The notes under the pieces are model-generated. The model was not told the origin of the DNA and did no database searches. It saw only the letters and a program-made list of their open reading frames with translations. From a virus, in the IMG/VR virus record IMGVR_UViG_3300025120_014745, positions 1 to 64,000 of that record: a stretch of DNA of 64,000 nt. One strand, given 5' to 3'. The position numbers were made by a program, and so were the translations under genes. Of this stretch, positions 33,342 through 40,753 are shown one piece after another (within the stretch, counting starts at the first letter, position 1; every line of letters starts with the position of its first letter).

Positions 33342-34181
33342 ATGAAAATAGGAATAATAGGCAATGGTTTTGTAGGATCTGCGATTATGCATGGATTTAT
33401 ATTGCACGTAGATGACATAATGATATATGACAAAGATCCAAAACGATCGACCCATTCCATGAAAGACTTAGTCAGTAACGCAGACGTTATATTTGTTTGT
33501 GTCCCAACACCAATGTTTGAATCAGGAGAATGTGACTTATCAATTGTGGAGTCAGTTACTGAAGAACTTTCACAATATTCGAGTATTAATAAAAAAGTTG
33601 TTGTGATTAAATCAACCGTTGTTCCCGGCACAACAGAGGGCTTAGCAAATAAGTATCCAGAAATGAAATTTGTATTCAACCCAGAATTTTTAACAGAAAG
33701 AAAGGCTCGACTAGACTTTATCAATACTTCGAGGATTGTGTTAGGTAGTAACAATCCTTTAGCAAATGATACTGTTGAAAAATTATATCGACTGAGGTTT
33801 CCATATACACCTGTTATAAAAACAGACTTTGGAACAGCACAGTTGATCAAGTATATGTGCAATTGCTTTTTCGCAACAAAAGTCTCATTTATGAATGAGA
33901 TGTACCAGGTTTGTGAAGCTATTAATGGTGACTGGAGTGCAGCATTAGAGGGGTTTATAACAGATGGACGAATTGGCAATTCTCATATTGATGTTCCTGG
34001 ACATGACGGCGATTTTGGTTTTGGGGGCAAATGCTTTCCTAAAGATCTGAACGCAATGATAAAAAGAGCTGAAGAACTTGGGGTTTCACCTGATGTAATG
34101 AAAGGTGCATGGGAAAAGAACAAACAAGTCAGGAAAGATCTGGATTGGTATGACATTCCCGGCGCAGTAAGTAAAAAATGA
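33342..34181 (+). CDS. Short UDP-sugar dehydrogenase (UGDH family)
   Basis: The 279-residue product has an N-terminal Rossmann motif IGIIGNGFVGSAIM, CVPTPMFESG, VIKSTVVPGTTEG and NPEFLTERKA, all diagnostic of UDP-glucose/GDP-mannose dehydrogenases. The catalytic cysteine is present (C231 in GFGGKCFPKDLNAM), with a Lys in TAQLIKYMCNCFFATKVSFMNE-type sequence. However, the family is normally about 390-450 residues. The C-terminal nucleotide-sugar-binding domain is missing, and the protein ends soon after the catalytic loop with a natural stop and a normal downstream gene. It may act as a domain-swapped dimer or on a different substrate. AAAGGAG precedes the ATG; it overlaps the next gene by 4 bases. 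Confidence 0.88.
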   Translation: MKIGIIGNGFVGSAIMHGFILHVDDIMIYDKDPKRSTHSMKDLVSNADVIFVCVPTPMFESGECDLSIVESVTEELSQYSSINKKVVVIKSTVVPGTTEGLANKYPEMKFVFNPEFLTERKARLDFINTSRIVLGSNNPLANDTVEKLYRLRFPYTPVIKTDFGTAQLIKYMCNCFFATKVSFMNEMYQVCEAINGDWSAALEGFITDGRIGNSHIDVPGHDGDFGFGGKCFPKDLNAMIKRAEELGVSPDVMKGAWEKNKQVRKDLDWYDIPGAVSKK

Positions 34182-35071
34182 ATGTTAGTTTAGTAACAGG
34201 TGGGTGTGGCTTTATTGGTAGTCACATTGTTGACAGGTTGATATCTTTAGGTCACGAAGTACGTGTTATTGACGATTTATCAGCAAGTGAAAACGAGATG
34301 TTTTATTATAATGATCAAGCAACTTATTATCAAGAAGATATATCGAAAGATAACTGCAGCCACATTTTTAATAACGTCGACCATGTTTTTCACCTTGCTG
34401 CACGTAGTCGCATCCAACCCACTATTGGCTCGCCCAATCAATGTTTTGAGGTTAATGTTGTAGGTACACAGAGGGTCCTAGAATGGTCAAGAGATAACTC
34501 TGTAAAGCGCGTAATATATTCAGGTACTTCCTCACTGTACGGTCACCAGAATCAAATACCGTTTGCGCCAAATATGCCCGCCGACTGCCTGAACCCATAT
34601 TCAATGTCAAAGTGGATGGGCGAACAAGTATGCAAACTATATAATCAACTCTACGGACTACCAAGTATTACACTTAGATACTTTAACGTATATGGACCAA
34701 GAGAACCAATTAAGGGAGAATACGCACCGGTAATTGGATTATTTAAGCGTCAAAGTAAGCGTAATGAATTTATGACTATAGTTGCACCTGGAACACAAAG
34801 AAGAGATTTTACATATATCGAAGATGTTGTGGAAGCAAATATCCTCGCAATGAATGCATCAACTGTTGACATACCATTTAACATCTATAATGTTGGAACA
34901 GGAAAAAATTATTCAATGATTGAAATAGCAGAGATGATTGGTGGTAAAAGAGATGTGATTCCTTCACGTCCTGCCGAAGTTCAAGAAACACTTGCTGATA
35001 TTGAAGATACGATAAATGATTTAGGCTGGTTACCTAAACACAAATTGAAGGATAAGATAAATGCCTACTAA
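34178..35071 (+). CDS. NAD-dependent sugar epimerase (extended SDR)
   Basis: The 297-residue extended short-chain dehydrogenase has the NAD motif TGGCGFIGS (7-15) and the active-site Y141-S-M-S-K145. HLAARSRIQPTIGSP is at the NAD-ribose region, TLRYFNVYGPRE is the strongly conserved epimerase motif, and GTQRRDFTYIEDVVEA follows. This is the UDP-GlcNAc/UDP-glucose 4-epimerase group. The last residues are shorter than usual. It starts within the last bases of the dehydrogenase gene and ends in the next gene by 11 bases. Its position beside a UGDH-type enzyme resembles uronic acid pathways (oxidation then C4 epimerisation), but the substrate is inferred. Confidence 0.92.
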   Translation: MNVSLVTGGCGFIGSHIVDRLISLGHEVRVIDDLSASENEMFYYNDQATYYQEDISKDNCSHIFNNVDHVFHLAARSRIQPTIGSPNQCFEVNVVGTQRVLEWSRDNSVKRVIYSGTSSLYGHQNQIPFAPNMPADCLNPYSMSKWMGEQVCKLYNQLYGLPSITLRYFNVYGPREPIKGEYAPVIGLFKRQSKRNEFMTIVAPGTQRRDFTYIEDVVEANILAMNASTVDIPFNIYNVGTGKNYSMIEIAEMIGGKRDVIPSRPAEVQETLADIEDTINDLGWLPKHKLKDKINAY

Positions 35072-35534
35072 ACAAGACGGACAATCAATTGCACATTCTT
35101 CTATGAAGATAGGTTTAGTTGCAGGAAACTTTGATGTGATCCACCCTGGGTATGTAAAGTTATTTGAAGATGCTAAAAAAAATGCATGCAATGTTTTGAT
35201 TGTAGCATTACAAGGAGATCCGACAATAGAAAGACCTTATAAATGCAAACCCGTTCAGACAGTTGAAGAAAGAGAATATATTCTTAGATCTCTAAGTTAC
35301 GTAGACGACGTTGTCCACTACAACACAGAAGAAGAGCTCTTAAATTTGTTAGTAACAGCTGATTGGGACGTCAGAATAATAGGTACAGACTATAAAAATA
35401 TTGATTATACGGGGAAATATTTAGAAAAAGAACTTAATAAGTCTGTGTATTTTCATAAAAGAGATCATGAATATTCTCTAACAGACTTAAAGAAAAAGAT
35501 AATGGAGCAGATGCTCGCGCAAAACAAAGGTTAA
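35061..35534 (+). CDS. TagD-like cytidylyltransferase with altered HxGH motif
   Basis: The 157-residue nucleotidyltransferase of the glycerol-3-phosphate cytidylyltransferase/RfaE2 fold has IGLVAGNFDVIHPGYVKLFE with the active-site loop reading HPGY (28-31). In typical members it is HxGH, and the second His stabilises the pentavalent phosphate, so catalysis could be weak or the enzyme may have a changed donor. RTVEEREYILRS-type sequence (VQTVEEREYILRSLSYVDDV) and IIGTDYKNIDYTGKYLE fit the fold. I kept the ATG at 35061 (AAGGA eight bases upstream) rather than an internal ATG at 35103, which has none. It overlaps the epimerase gene by 11 bases and closes the island. Confidence 0.8.
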   Translation: MPTKQDGQSIAHSSMKIGLVAGNFDVIHPGYVKLFEDAKKNACNVLIVALQGDPTIERPYKCKPVQTVEEREYILRSLSYVDDVVHYNTEEELLNLLVTADWDVRIIGTDYKNIDYTGKYLEKELNKSVYFHKRDHEYSLTDLKKKIMEQMLAQNKG

Positions 35535-35537
35535 TAT

Positions 35538-35720
35538 ATGTTTAAAAAAATGATTGAATTTATTTTCGGAGACAAGAAAACAAAATTAAAAAAAACGATA
35601 AATAAAAAGTACACACAAGCCATATCGTTTCAAAGAAACGGAAATATACGACAGTACTCAGTATTAATGAATGACATTGCTAATTTAGAGGAAGAATATG
35701 AAAGATTACAAGATAGCTGA
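35538..35720 (+). CDS. Small DUF6435-like (Lacal_2735 family) protein
   Basis: The 60-residue protein begins [19 protein letters not shown] and then [20 protein letters not shown], which matches small proteins of the DUF6435/Lacal_2735 group: a short hydrophobic start, a basic helix, then A-x-x-x-Q-R-N-G-(D/N)-I-R-x-Y-S and a charged helical end. Those proteins are short, of unknown function, and occur in bacteria and phages. The stop overlaps the SAH hydrolase start by 23 bases, so translation is coupled, which suggests the pair is made together. There is no clear membrane segment, although the first dozen residues are moderately hydrophobic. Confidence 0.65.
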   Translation: MFKKMIEFIFGDKKTKLKKTINKKYTQAISFQRNGNIRQYSVLMNDIANLEEEYERLQDS

Positions 35721-37014
35721 CATTGTTTTAGCTGATTGGGGTAGGAAAGAAGTCTCCTTAGCAGAATCAGAAATGCCGGGATTGATAGAGTTGCGTAAAA
35801 AACACAGCAAACATAAACCGCTTAAGGGCGCAAGAATAGCCGGTTGTTTACACATGACAATCCAGACAGCTGTCTTAATAGATACTCTAGTAGAATTAGG
35901 TGCTGAAATAAGATGGATGACTTGCAATATTTACTCCACCCAAGATCATGCTGCTGCTTATATTGCTGAACAAAAAATACCAGTTTTTGCATGGAAAGGA
36001 ATGTCCGAAAAGGATTATAAGCAAGGTTTAGAGTTTGTCACTAAAGACGAAAATGGATTTTGGCCTAACATGATCTTAGACGATGGAGGTGATTTAACTG
36101 AACATGTTATGAAAAATTACCCGAATGAAACTAAAAAGTACATCAAAGGTATTTCCGAAGAAACAACAACGGGTGTAACAAAACTAAATTTTTATGAAAA
36201 AGAGGGAATGTTGTTGGCGCCAGTCTTCAACGTAAATGATTCAGTAACTAAGTCAAAATTTGACAATAAATACGGGTGCAAAGAATCTTGTGTTGATGCA
36301 ATTCGTAGAGCAACAGACATCATGATGGCGGGTAAAGTTGCCGTAGTCGCAGGTTACGGTGACGTAGGAAAAGGCTCAGCAGCGTCACTAGCATCAGCTG
36401 GGTGTCGTGTAATTGTGACAGAAATCGACCCTATTTGTGCACTCCAAGCTGCAATGGACGGCTTTGAAGTAATGCATATTGATGAAGCAGTTTGTGAAGG
36501 TGATATAATTGTAACTGCAACAGGAAACTGTGACGTAGTAAATGGTAAACATTTTGGGTGGATGAAAGATAATGCAATTGTATGTAATATTGGCCATTTT
36601 GATAATGAAATTGATGTTAGCTGGTTGATTAAAAATTCTATAAATCACACAAATATTAAACCCTTAGTTGACGTTTATCGCGTAAAAGATACCAGACAGT
36701 TTGGTCATAGGGAAAAAAGCGTCATTTTATTAGCACAGGGCAGACTAGTTAATTTAGGTTGCGCAACAGGTCATCCAAGTTTTGTAATGTCTTGTTCGTT
36801 TACAAATCAAGTAATCGCCCAGATTGAATTATGGCAAAATAACGCAAATTATGACAATAAACTCTATGTCCTTCCAAAAGAGTTGGACGAAGAAGTAGCT
36901 CGACTACACTTAGTTCACTTAGGCGTAAGATTAACAACACTCACTAGTAAACAATCTGCTTACATCGGCGTTAACAAGCTAGGGCCTTATAAGACAGACG
37001 ATTATCGATACTAG
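35698..37014 (+). CDS. ahcY: S-adenosylhomocysteine hydrolase
   Basis: The 438-residue, full-length adenosylhomocysteinase carries all key motifs: [18 protein letters not shown] at the start, [14 protein letters not shown] (substrate), DDGGD (128-132), EETTTG (154-159), catalytic Lys and Asp in [10 protein letters not shown], the NAD loop [19 protein letters not shown] (217-235), and the C-terminal [10 protein letters not shown]. It splits SAH into adenosine and homocysteine, removing the product that inhibits SAM methyltransferases. Nothing suggests decay. It follows the glycan island containing a methyltransferase and a B12-type radical SAM enzyme that may release SAH. Other SAM users may lie outside this window. 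GAGGAAG before the ATG at 35698 supports the start. Confidence 0.96.
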   Translation: MKDYKIADIVLADWGRKEVSLAESEMPGLIELRKKHSKHKPLKGARIAGCLHMTIQTAVLIDTLVELGAEIRWMTCNIYSTQDHAAAYIAEQKIPVFAWKGMSEKDYKQGLEFVTKDENGFWPNMILDDGGDLTEHVMKNYPNETKKYIKGISEETTTGVTKLNFYEKEGMLLAPVFNVNDSVTKSKFDNKYGCKESCVDAIRRATDIMMAGKVAVVAGYGDVGKGSAASLASAGCRVIVTEIDPICALQAAMDGFEVMHIDEAVCEGDIIVTATGNCDVVNGKHFGWMKDNAIVCNIGHFDNEIDVSWLIKNSINHTNIKPLVDVYRVKDTRQFGHREKSVILLAQGRLVNLGCATGHPSFVMSCSFTNQVIAQIELWQNNANYDNKLYVLPKELDEEVARLHLVHLGVRLTTLTSKQSAYIGVNKLGPYKTDDYRY

Positions 37015-37034
37015 TGTAAAAACACTACATTTTA
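37012..37034 (+). terminator. Weak hairpin at end of ahcY
   Basis: A 6-bp stem (TAGTGT at 37012-37017 with ACACTA at 37022-37027) around an AAAA loop overlaps the ahcY stop codon and is followed by CATTTTAAG. The stem is short and the T tract is four bases, so it may only partly terminate. A new -10 box follows directly. Confidence 0.4.
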
Positions 37035-37041
37035 AGTATTA

Positions 37042-37047
37042 TATAAT
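37042..37047 (+). promoter_or_regulatory. Candidate -10 box before the nuclease gene
   Basis: A perfect TATAAT within ATTATATAATATACC lies 24 bases upstream of the nuclease start, just after the weak hairpin closing ahcY. No -35 hexamer is visible at 16-18 bases. Together with the hairpin it suggests a transcription-unit boundary here. Confidence 0.4.
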
Positions 37048-37070
37048 ATACCTCTAACAAATGGTGAAAA

Positions 37071-37913
37071 ATGAGCAATCAAACTGTGTTTCCTACTGGA
37101 AAACCCCACATATCTTTTTCTGAAGTCAAGCAATGGAAAGAGTGCCCTTATCGACATAAGCTAGTCTATATTGATAAAATTGACACATTTAAACCATCAC
37201 CTTACTTACATTTTGGAACAGCCGTTCATGAAGGCTGTGAGACACTTCTAGAGTCACGTAGTGTCGACCGTGATAAGATAATAGGGGTGATGAAAGAAGA
37301 GTGGCAGAATGCTGGATACGAGAATCCAGAGTGGTATTCTAAACAACCTGGGTGGTATAAACACGAACCAGTAGAAGTTTGGGAATCTTGGGCAAACAAT
37401 ATGTGGGATGAGGTTCTAAGTTTTCTGGATAAAGAACTTCCTGGGTGGGAATGTTTTGAAGCTGAAGAACAACTTTACGAAGTCATTGATGATATCAAAA
37501 ACCCTCTAAGTTTCAAAGGTTTTATCGATGGTGTACTTAAGGTTCCGAAAAAACGAGGCAATGGTCACGAATATTGGATCATTGACTGGAAAACTGCGGG
37601 TGCTTGGGGTTGGAGAAGAGATAAAAAACAAGATCTAGGAATGACAGCACAATTAATTTTATATAAACACTTTTGGGCCAAAAAGCATAATATCGATCTT
37701 AAAGATGTTAGATGTGGTTTTGTTTTGTTAAAACGAGGTGGTAAAAAAGGAAAAGTTTGTGAGCTAGTAAAAGTTTCTGTCGGTCCTAAAACATATGCAA
37801 AGGGTGTAAAGCTTATGCGGAGTATGATAAGTTCTGTTGAGAAAGGAATGTATTTAAAAAATAGAAATAGCTGTAAATTTTGCCAGTTCTATCAGACAGA
37901 ACACTGTACATAA
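37071..37913 (+). CDS. RecB/Cas4-type PD-(D/E)XK nuclease with probable Fe-S cluster
   Basis: The 280-residue product holds the full RecB/Cas4 motif set in order: H53 in FGTAVHEG, D153 in GFIDGVLK, D172-W-K174 in IIDWKTA, and Q194...Y198 in TAQLILY. Four cysteines, C25 near the N-terminus and C268, C271 and C279 at the C-terminus, match the 4Fe-4S arrangement of AddB/Cas4/Dna2 nucleases. It would cut DNA ends in recombination, repair or replication, where T4-like phages use related exonucleases; it is not next to any CRISPR array. GGTGAAAA precedes the ATG. It stands as its own unit between two candidate promoters. Confidence 0.92.
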   Translation: MSNQTVFPTGKPHISFSEVKQWKECPYRHKLVYIDKIDTFKPSPYLHFGTAVHEGCETLLESRSVDRDKIIGVMKEEWQNAGYENPEWYSKQPGWYKHEPVEVWESWANNMWDEVLSFLDKELPGWECFEAEEQLYEVIDDIKNPLSFKGFIDGVLKVPKKRGNGHEYWIIDWKTAGAWGWRRDKKQDLGMTAQLILYKHFWAKKHNIDLKDVRCGFVLLKRGGKKGKVCELVKVSVGPKTYAKGVKLMRSMISSVEKGMYLKNRNSCKFCQFYQTEHCT

Positions 37914-37918
37914 TTTTG

Positions 37919-37946
37919 TTTACACGCTAACAATAATGTATAAAAT
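37919..37946 (+). promoter_or_regulatory. Candidate sigma70-type promoter before GT4 gene pair
   Basis: TTTACA at 37919-37924 and TAAAAT at 37941-37946 are separated by 16 bases; each differs from the consensus at one position. This is the best -35/-10 pair in the window. A short AT-rich inverted repeat (TATTCT/AGAATA) follows at about 37962-37979, before the ATG at 38002. Confidence 0.5.
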
Positions 37947-38001
37947 AATAAACAAAATAGCTATTCTTTTTATAGAATAATGAACATTATAAGGTGAATA
38001 A

Positions 38002-39252
38002 ATGGCAGAAAATGGTAAATTTAAAGTTTTAGTGCTTTCAGATCACGCTTTATCTACTAGTGGTGTAGGTACGCAAACAAGGCATTTAATTGAAGGGTTG
38101 TTGAAGAAAAACTGTTGGTCATTTAGACAATTTGGGGCAGCTTTGAAACATCAAGACTATAGAACAGTAGTCGTCAACGACGATTTCGTAATTAAACCTA
38201 TTGACGGTTTTGGAAGTCCGGACTTGATTCGGGTTGCACTAGCAACAGAAAAACCTGACTTATTATTTATCTTTACTGACCCTAGATTTTTTACTTGGCT
38301 TTTTGATATGGAAGATGAAGTGCACCAAGTTTGCCCGATTGTTTGGTGGCATGTATGGGATAATTACCCGTATCCAGTATTTAATAATTCTTTTTATGAA
38401 GCAACAGATATGATTAATTGTCACAGTTATATGACGTATGAGATGCTAAAAGATGTGTATCCAGAAAAGACTAATTTCATTCCCCATGCTTTGCCCGATA
38501 ACCTCTTCCAGCAATTAAGTAGTAAGGAAATGTTGTCACACAAAACTAGTCTTCTTGGGAACGACAGGAAAGATCACTTTGTAGGAATCTGGGTTAATCG
38601 TAATGCAAAAAGAAAGCGACCCTCTGACTTACTTGCATCTTGGGCAAAGTTTCTAGAAAACTTAGAGTCTGAATATGGGCATCGTAAAGCAACTTTAATT
38701 ATGCACACTGAACCCACTGATAATGAAGGTCCGAATTTGTTTAAAGTTACGGAAATGCTTGGTATCCAAGAAAATGTTTTCTTTTCTAGGGAACGAATTG
38801 AATTTGAAAAAATGAATATTCTATATAACATATCTGATTTTTGCATTAATACTTCATATGCTGAAGGGTTCGGTTTGTCAACTCTAGAGTCGATGTTGAC
38901 AGGGACACCAATAATCGCACCTAAGACAGGTGGGCTTACGCGTCAAGTTGTTGATCATAATGATGGTACACATAATGGTGTCGCATTGGATGTTGATTTT
39001 AAAACACTTGTAGGCAGTCAAGCTGTGCCTTTTATTTATGAAGATTATGTAAATAATGAAAATTTTGCTAATGCAATGATGAAGCTATTTAAAATGAACG
39101 AAAAACAAAGAAAAGAACTATCAAGAAAAGTTAAAAATTATGCAAACGCTGAGTTTGGATATCAAAAAACTATAGATGACTGGCACGAAACTATGATTAA
39201 GACAATAGATAATTTTAAACATAGAAAAAACTGGAATATTGAGGAAATATAA
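38002..39252 (+). CDS. GT4 glycosyltransferase
   Basis: The 416-residue GT-B enzyme shows SDHALSTSGVGTQTRHLIEG as the acceptor-side loop. GIWVNRNAKRKRPSDLLASW is the hinge with the donor-phosphate Arg/Lys, and the C-terminal donor motif SYAEGFGLSTLESMLTGTPI is the E-x7-E of family GT4, followed by PKTGGLTRQVVD. Length is normal. AAGGTGAATAA precedes the ATG, and a good promoter lies 60 bases upstream. It pairs with a second GT4 gene three bases after its stop. This pair is separated from the island by ahcY and a nuclease, and lies directly upstream of the gp55-like/baseplate block. Confidence 0.92.
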   Translation: MAENGKFKVLVLSDHALSTSGVGTQTRHLIEGLLKKNCWSFRQFGAALKHQDYRTVVVNDDFVIKPIDGFGSPDLIRVALATEKPDLLFIFTDPRFFTWLFDMEDEVHQVCPIVWWHVWDNYPYPVFNNSFYEATDMINCHSYMTYEMLKDVYPEKTNFIPHALPDNLFQQLSSKEMLSHKTSLLGNDRKDHFVGIWVNRNAKRKRPSDLLASWAKFLENLESEYGHRKATLIMHTEPTDNEGPNLFKVTEMLGIQENVFFSRERIEFEKMNILYNISDFCINTSYAEGFGLSTLESMLTGTPIIAPKTGGLTRQVVDHNDGTHNGVALDVDFKTLVGSQAVPFIYEDYVNNENFANAMMKLFKMNEKQRKELSRKVKNYANAEFGYQKTIDDWHETMIKTIDNFKHRKNWNIEEI

Positions 39253-39254
39253 TT

Positions 39255-40439
39255 ATGAAAAAAGTACTTTTGAGAGCTCCACTGTTGACTAATAGTGGTT
39301 ATGGCGTACACTCAAGACAAATATTTGAGTGGCTTAGCAAACGTAAGGATGTGGACTTGTACGTTGAGTGTCTCCAATGGGGTAGGACTTCATGGTTGAT
39401 TGAAAGATCATCAGAAGATGGGCTAGTAGGTAAAATCATGGATTGTTCTAGACCTTTTGATAAAACAGAGATAGACATATCAATACAAGTTCAACTTCCT
39501 GATGAGTGGGATGAAAGTATAGGTAAAGTAGCAATAGGTGTGACAGCACTCGTTGAAACAGACAGATGTTCAAAGGCGTGGGTTGACAAATGCAATAAGA
39601 TGACCCACATTGTTGTACCTTCCACATTTACTAAAAATGTCTTGAAAAGATCAGGAATATTTACAAAGCCCATATCAGTAATACCTGAGTGGTACAATAA
39701 TAACATCATTAATAAAAGTGAAGTATCAAAAGTTTTAAACGACGAAAGATATGATAATATCAATGAAGATTTTGCAATTCTCATGATAGGAACACTAACC
39801 AGTCAAAATCCCCAAGACGACAGAAAAAATCTTGTTAACACAATAAAATGGGTTACTGAAGAGTTCCAGGGGCAAGAAGACGTTTCAATTGTTTTAAAAA
39901 CTAACTTCGGTAAAGGAACAACGTCAGACAGAAAACTTTGTAAAGAATATTTAGGTAATCTAAAAAGACAGTTAGGTTCTAGCGAATTTCCAAAATTAAA
40001 GTTGCTTCACGGAAACATGGCATCAAAAGAAATAGCTGCACTCTATAATCATCACAAAATTAAATTGTATGTATCAGCAACGAGAGGTGAAGGATATGGT
40101 TTACCTTTGATAGAAGCAGCAGTTGCAGGATTACCAATTGTAGCTACAAATTGGTCAGGCCATTTAGAATTTCTAAATAGAGAGTATTTCGGTGCTGTTG
40201 ACTATAATCTAGTTGAATTAACTCCGAATAGGGTTGACGGTAGGATATTTGAAAAAGGTTTTCGTTGGGCAGAGCCTTCTGAGAATAGTTTTAAAAGAGA
40301 AATTAGAAAAGTTTATGAAAATTATAGTGAAAAAAAGGCTAAAGCAAGAAAAATGGCAAAAGATGTGAGAATAAATTTTAACAGCAAAGTCATTAAAGAA
40401 AAATACGATGAATTATTTGAAAGGTATTCAGAAAAATGA
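39255..40439 (+). CDS. GT4 glycosyltransferase
   Basis: The 394-residue enzyme starts LLRAPLLTNSGYGVHSRQIF (acceptor loop with Ser-Gly-Tyr-Gly), has LMIGTLTSQNPQDDRKNLVN at the hinge, and a donor motif SATRGEGYGLPLIEAAVAGL, a clear E-x7-E. It is then TNWSGHLEFLNREYFG, typical of mannosyl- or glucosyl-type GT4 enzymes. The last 60 residues are charged and helical. GAGGAAAT lies before the ATG. It ends by overlapping the small membrane protein gene by 4 bases. This looks like a partner of the preceding enzyme, which adds consecutive sugars (inference). Confidence 0.92.
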   Translation: MKKVLLRAPLLTNSGYGVHSRQIFEWLSKRKDVDLYVECLQWGRTSWLIERSSEDGLVGKIMDCSRPFDKTEIDISIQVQLPDEWDESIGKVAIGVTALVETDRCSKAWVDKCNKMTHIVVPSTFTKNVLKRSGIFTKPISVIPEWYNNNIINKSEVSKVLNDERYDNINEDFAILMIGTLTSQNPQDDRKNLVNTIKWVTEEFQGQEDVSIVLKTNFGKGTTSDRKLCKEYLGNLKRQLGSSEFPKLKLLHGNMASKEIAALYNHHKIKLYVSATRGEGYGLPLIEAAVAGLPIVATNWSGHLEFLNREYFGAVDYNLVELTPNRVDGRIFEKGFRWAEPSENSFKREIRKVYENYSEKKAKARKMAKDVRINFNSKVIKEKYDELFERYSEK

Positions 40440-40753
40440 GCTTTGAACTAATACTTATTGGATTGTGTTGTTTGTTACTTTCTTTGTCAATTTTTCTTTG
40501 CTGGAAACTCTATCAATTTTCGATTGTTATAATAGATATCGAAGACGCGGTAGAGGAGTCACTAGATATCTTAGACGAGAGATACGGTAAAATGAATGAA
40601 GTGCTGGAAAAACCAGTATTTTTTGATTCTATGGAGATACGCCAGGTTGTCGATGACATAAGGCAATGTCACAGAGCAATACTCATAGTAGCTAATAAGC
40701 TCACAAGAAAAATAGGGACTAAAAGTGGCGATACTGAAAAAGAAAACAGTTAA
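40436..40753 (+). CDS. Small membrane-anchored protein of unknown function
   Basis: In this 105-residue protein residues 4-25 (ELILIGLCCLLLSLSIFLCW) form a strong N-terminal transmembrane anchor. The rest is a charged helical cytoplasmic-type segment (IDIEDAVEESLDILDERYGK, EIRQVVDDIRQCHRAILIVA). Similar short proteins with this pattern lie near late genes in marine T4-like phages as conserved hypotheticals; I recall that pattern but cannot confirm it here. It overlaps the GT4 gene by 4 bases and the gp55-like gene by 29. A role at the inner membrane during lysis or assembly is a guess. Confidence 0.65.
   Translation: MSFELILIGLCCLLLSLSIFLCWKLYQFSIVIIDIEDAVEESLDILDERYGKMNEVLEKPVFFDSMEIRQVVDDIRQCHRAILIVANKLTRKIGTKSGDTEKENS

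Noticed and set aside
33227-33979. 250-residue minus-strand frame
   Set aside because: It lies opposite the dehydrogenase gene, whose protein shows family motifs. The antisense translation has no known pattern and no ribosome-binding site.
13031-35534. Glycan island as DNA glucosylation or hypermodification system
   Set aside because: No hydroxymethylase, thymidylate synthase-like or T4 Agt/Bgt-type gene is visible, and LPS-type precursors dominate. Not excluded, but unsupported.
37071-37913. Cas4-like nuclease as sign of a CRISPR system
   Set aside because: No direct repeat array, Cas1 or Cas2 is visible in the window; RecB/Cas4 nucleases are common in phages without CRISPR.
37962-37979. 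AT-rich hairpin before GT4 gene as terminator
   Set aside because: Only six A/T-rich base pairs and no T tract follow; it is unlikely to stop transcription.
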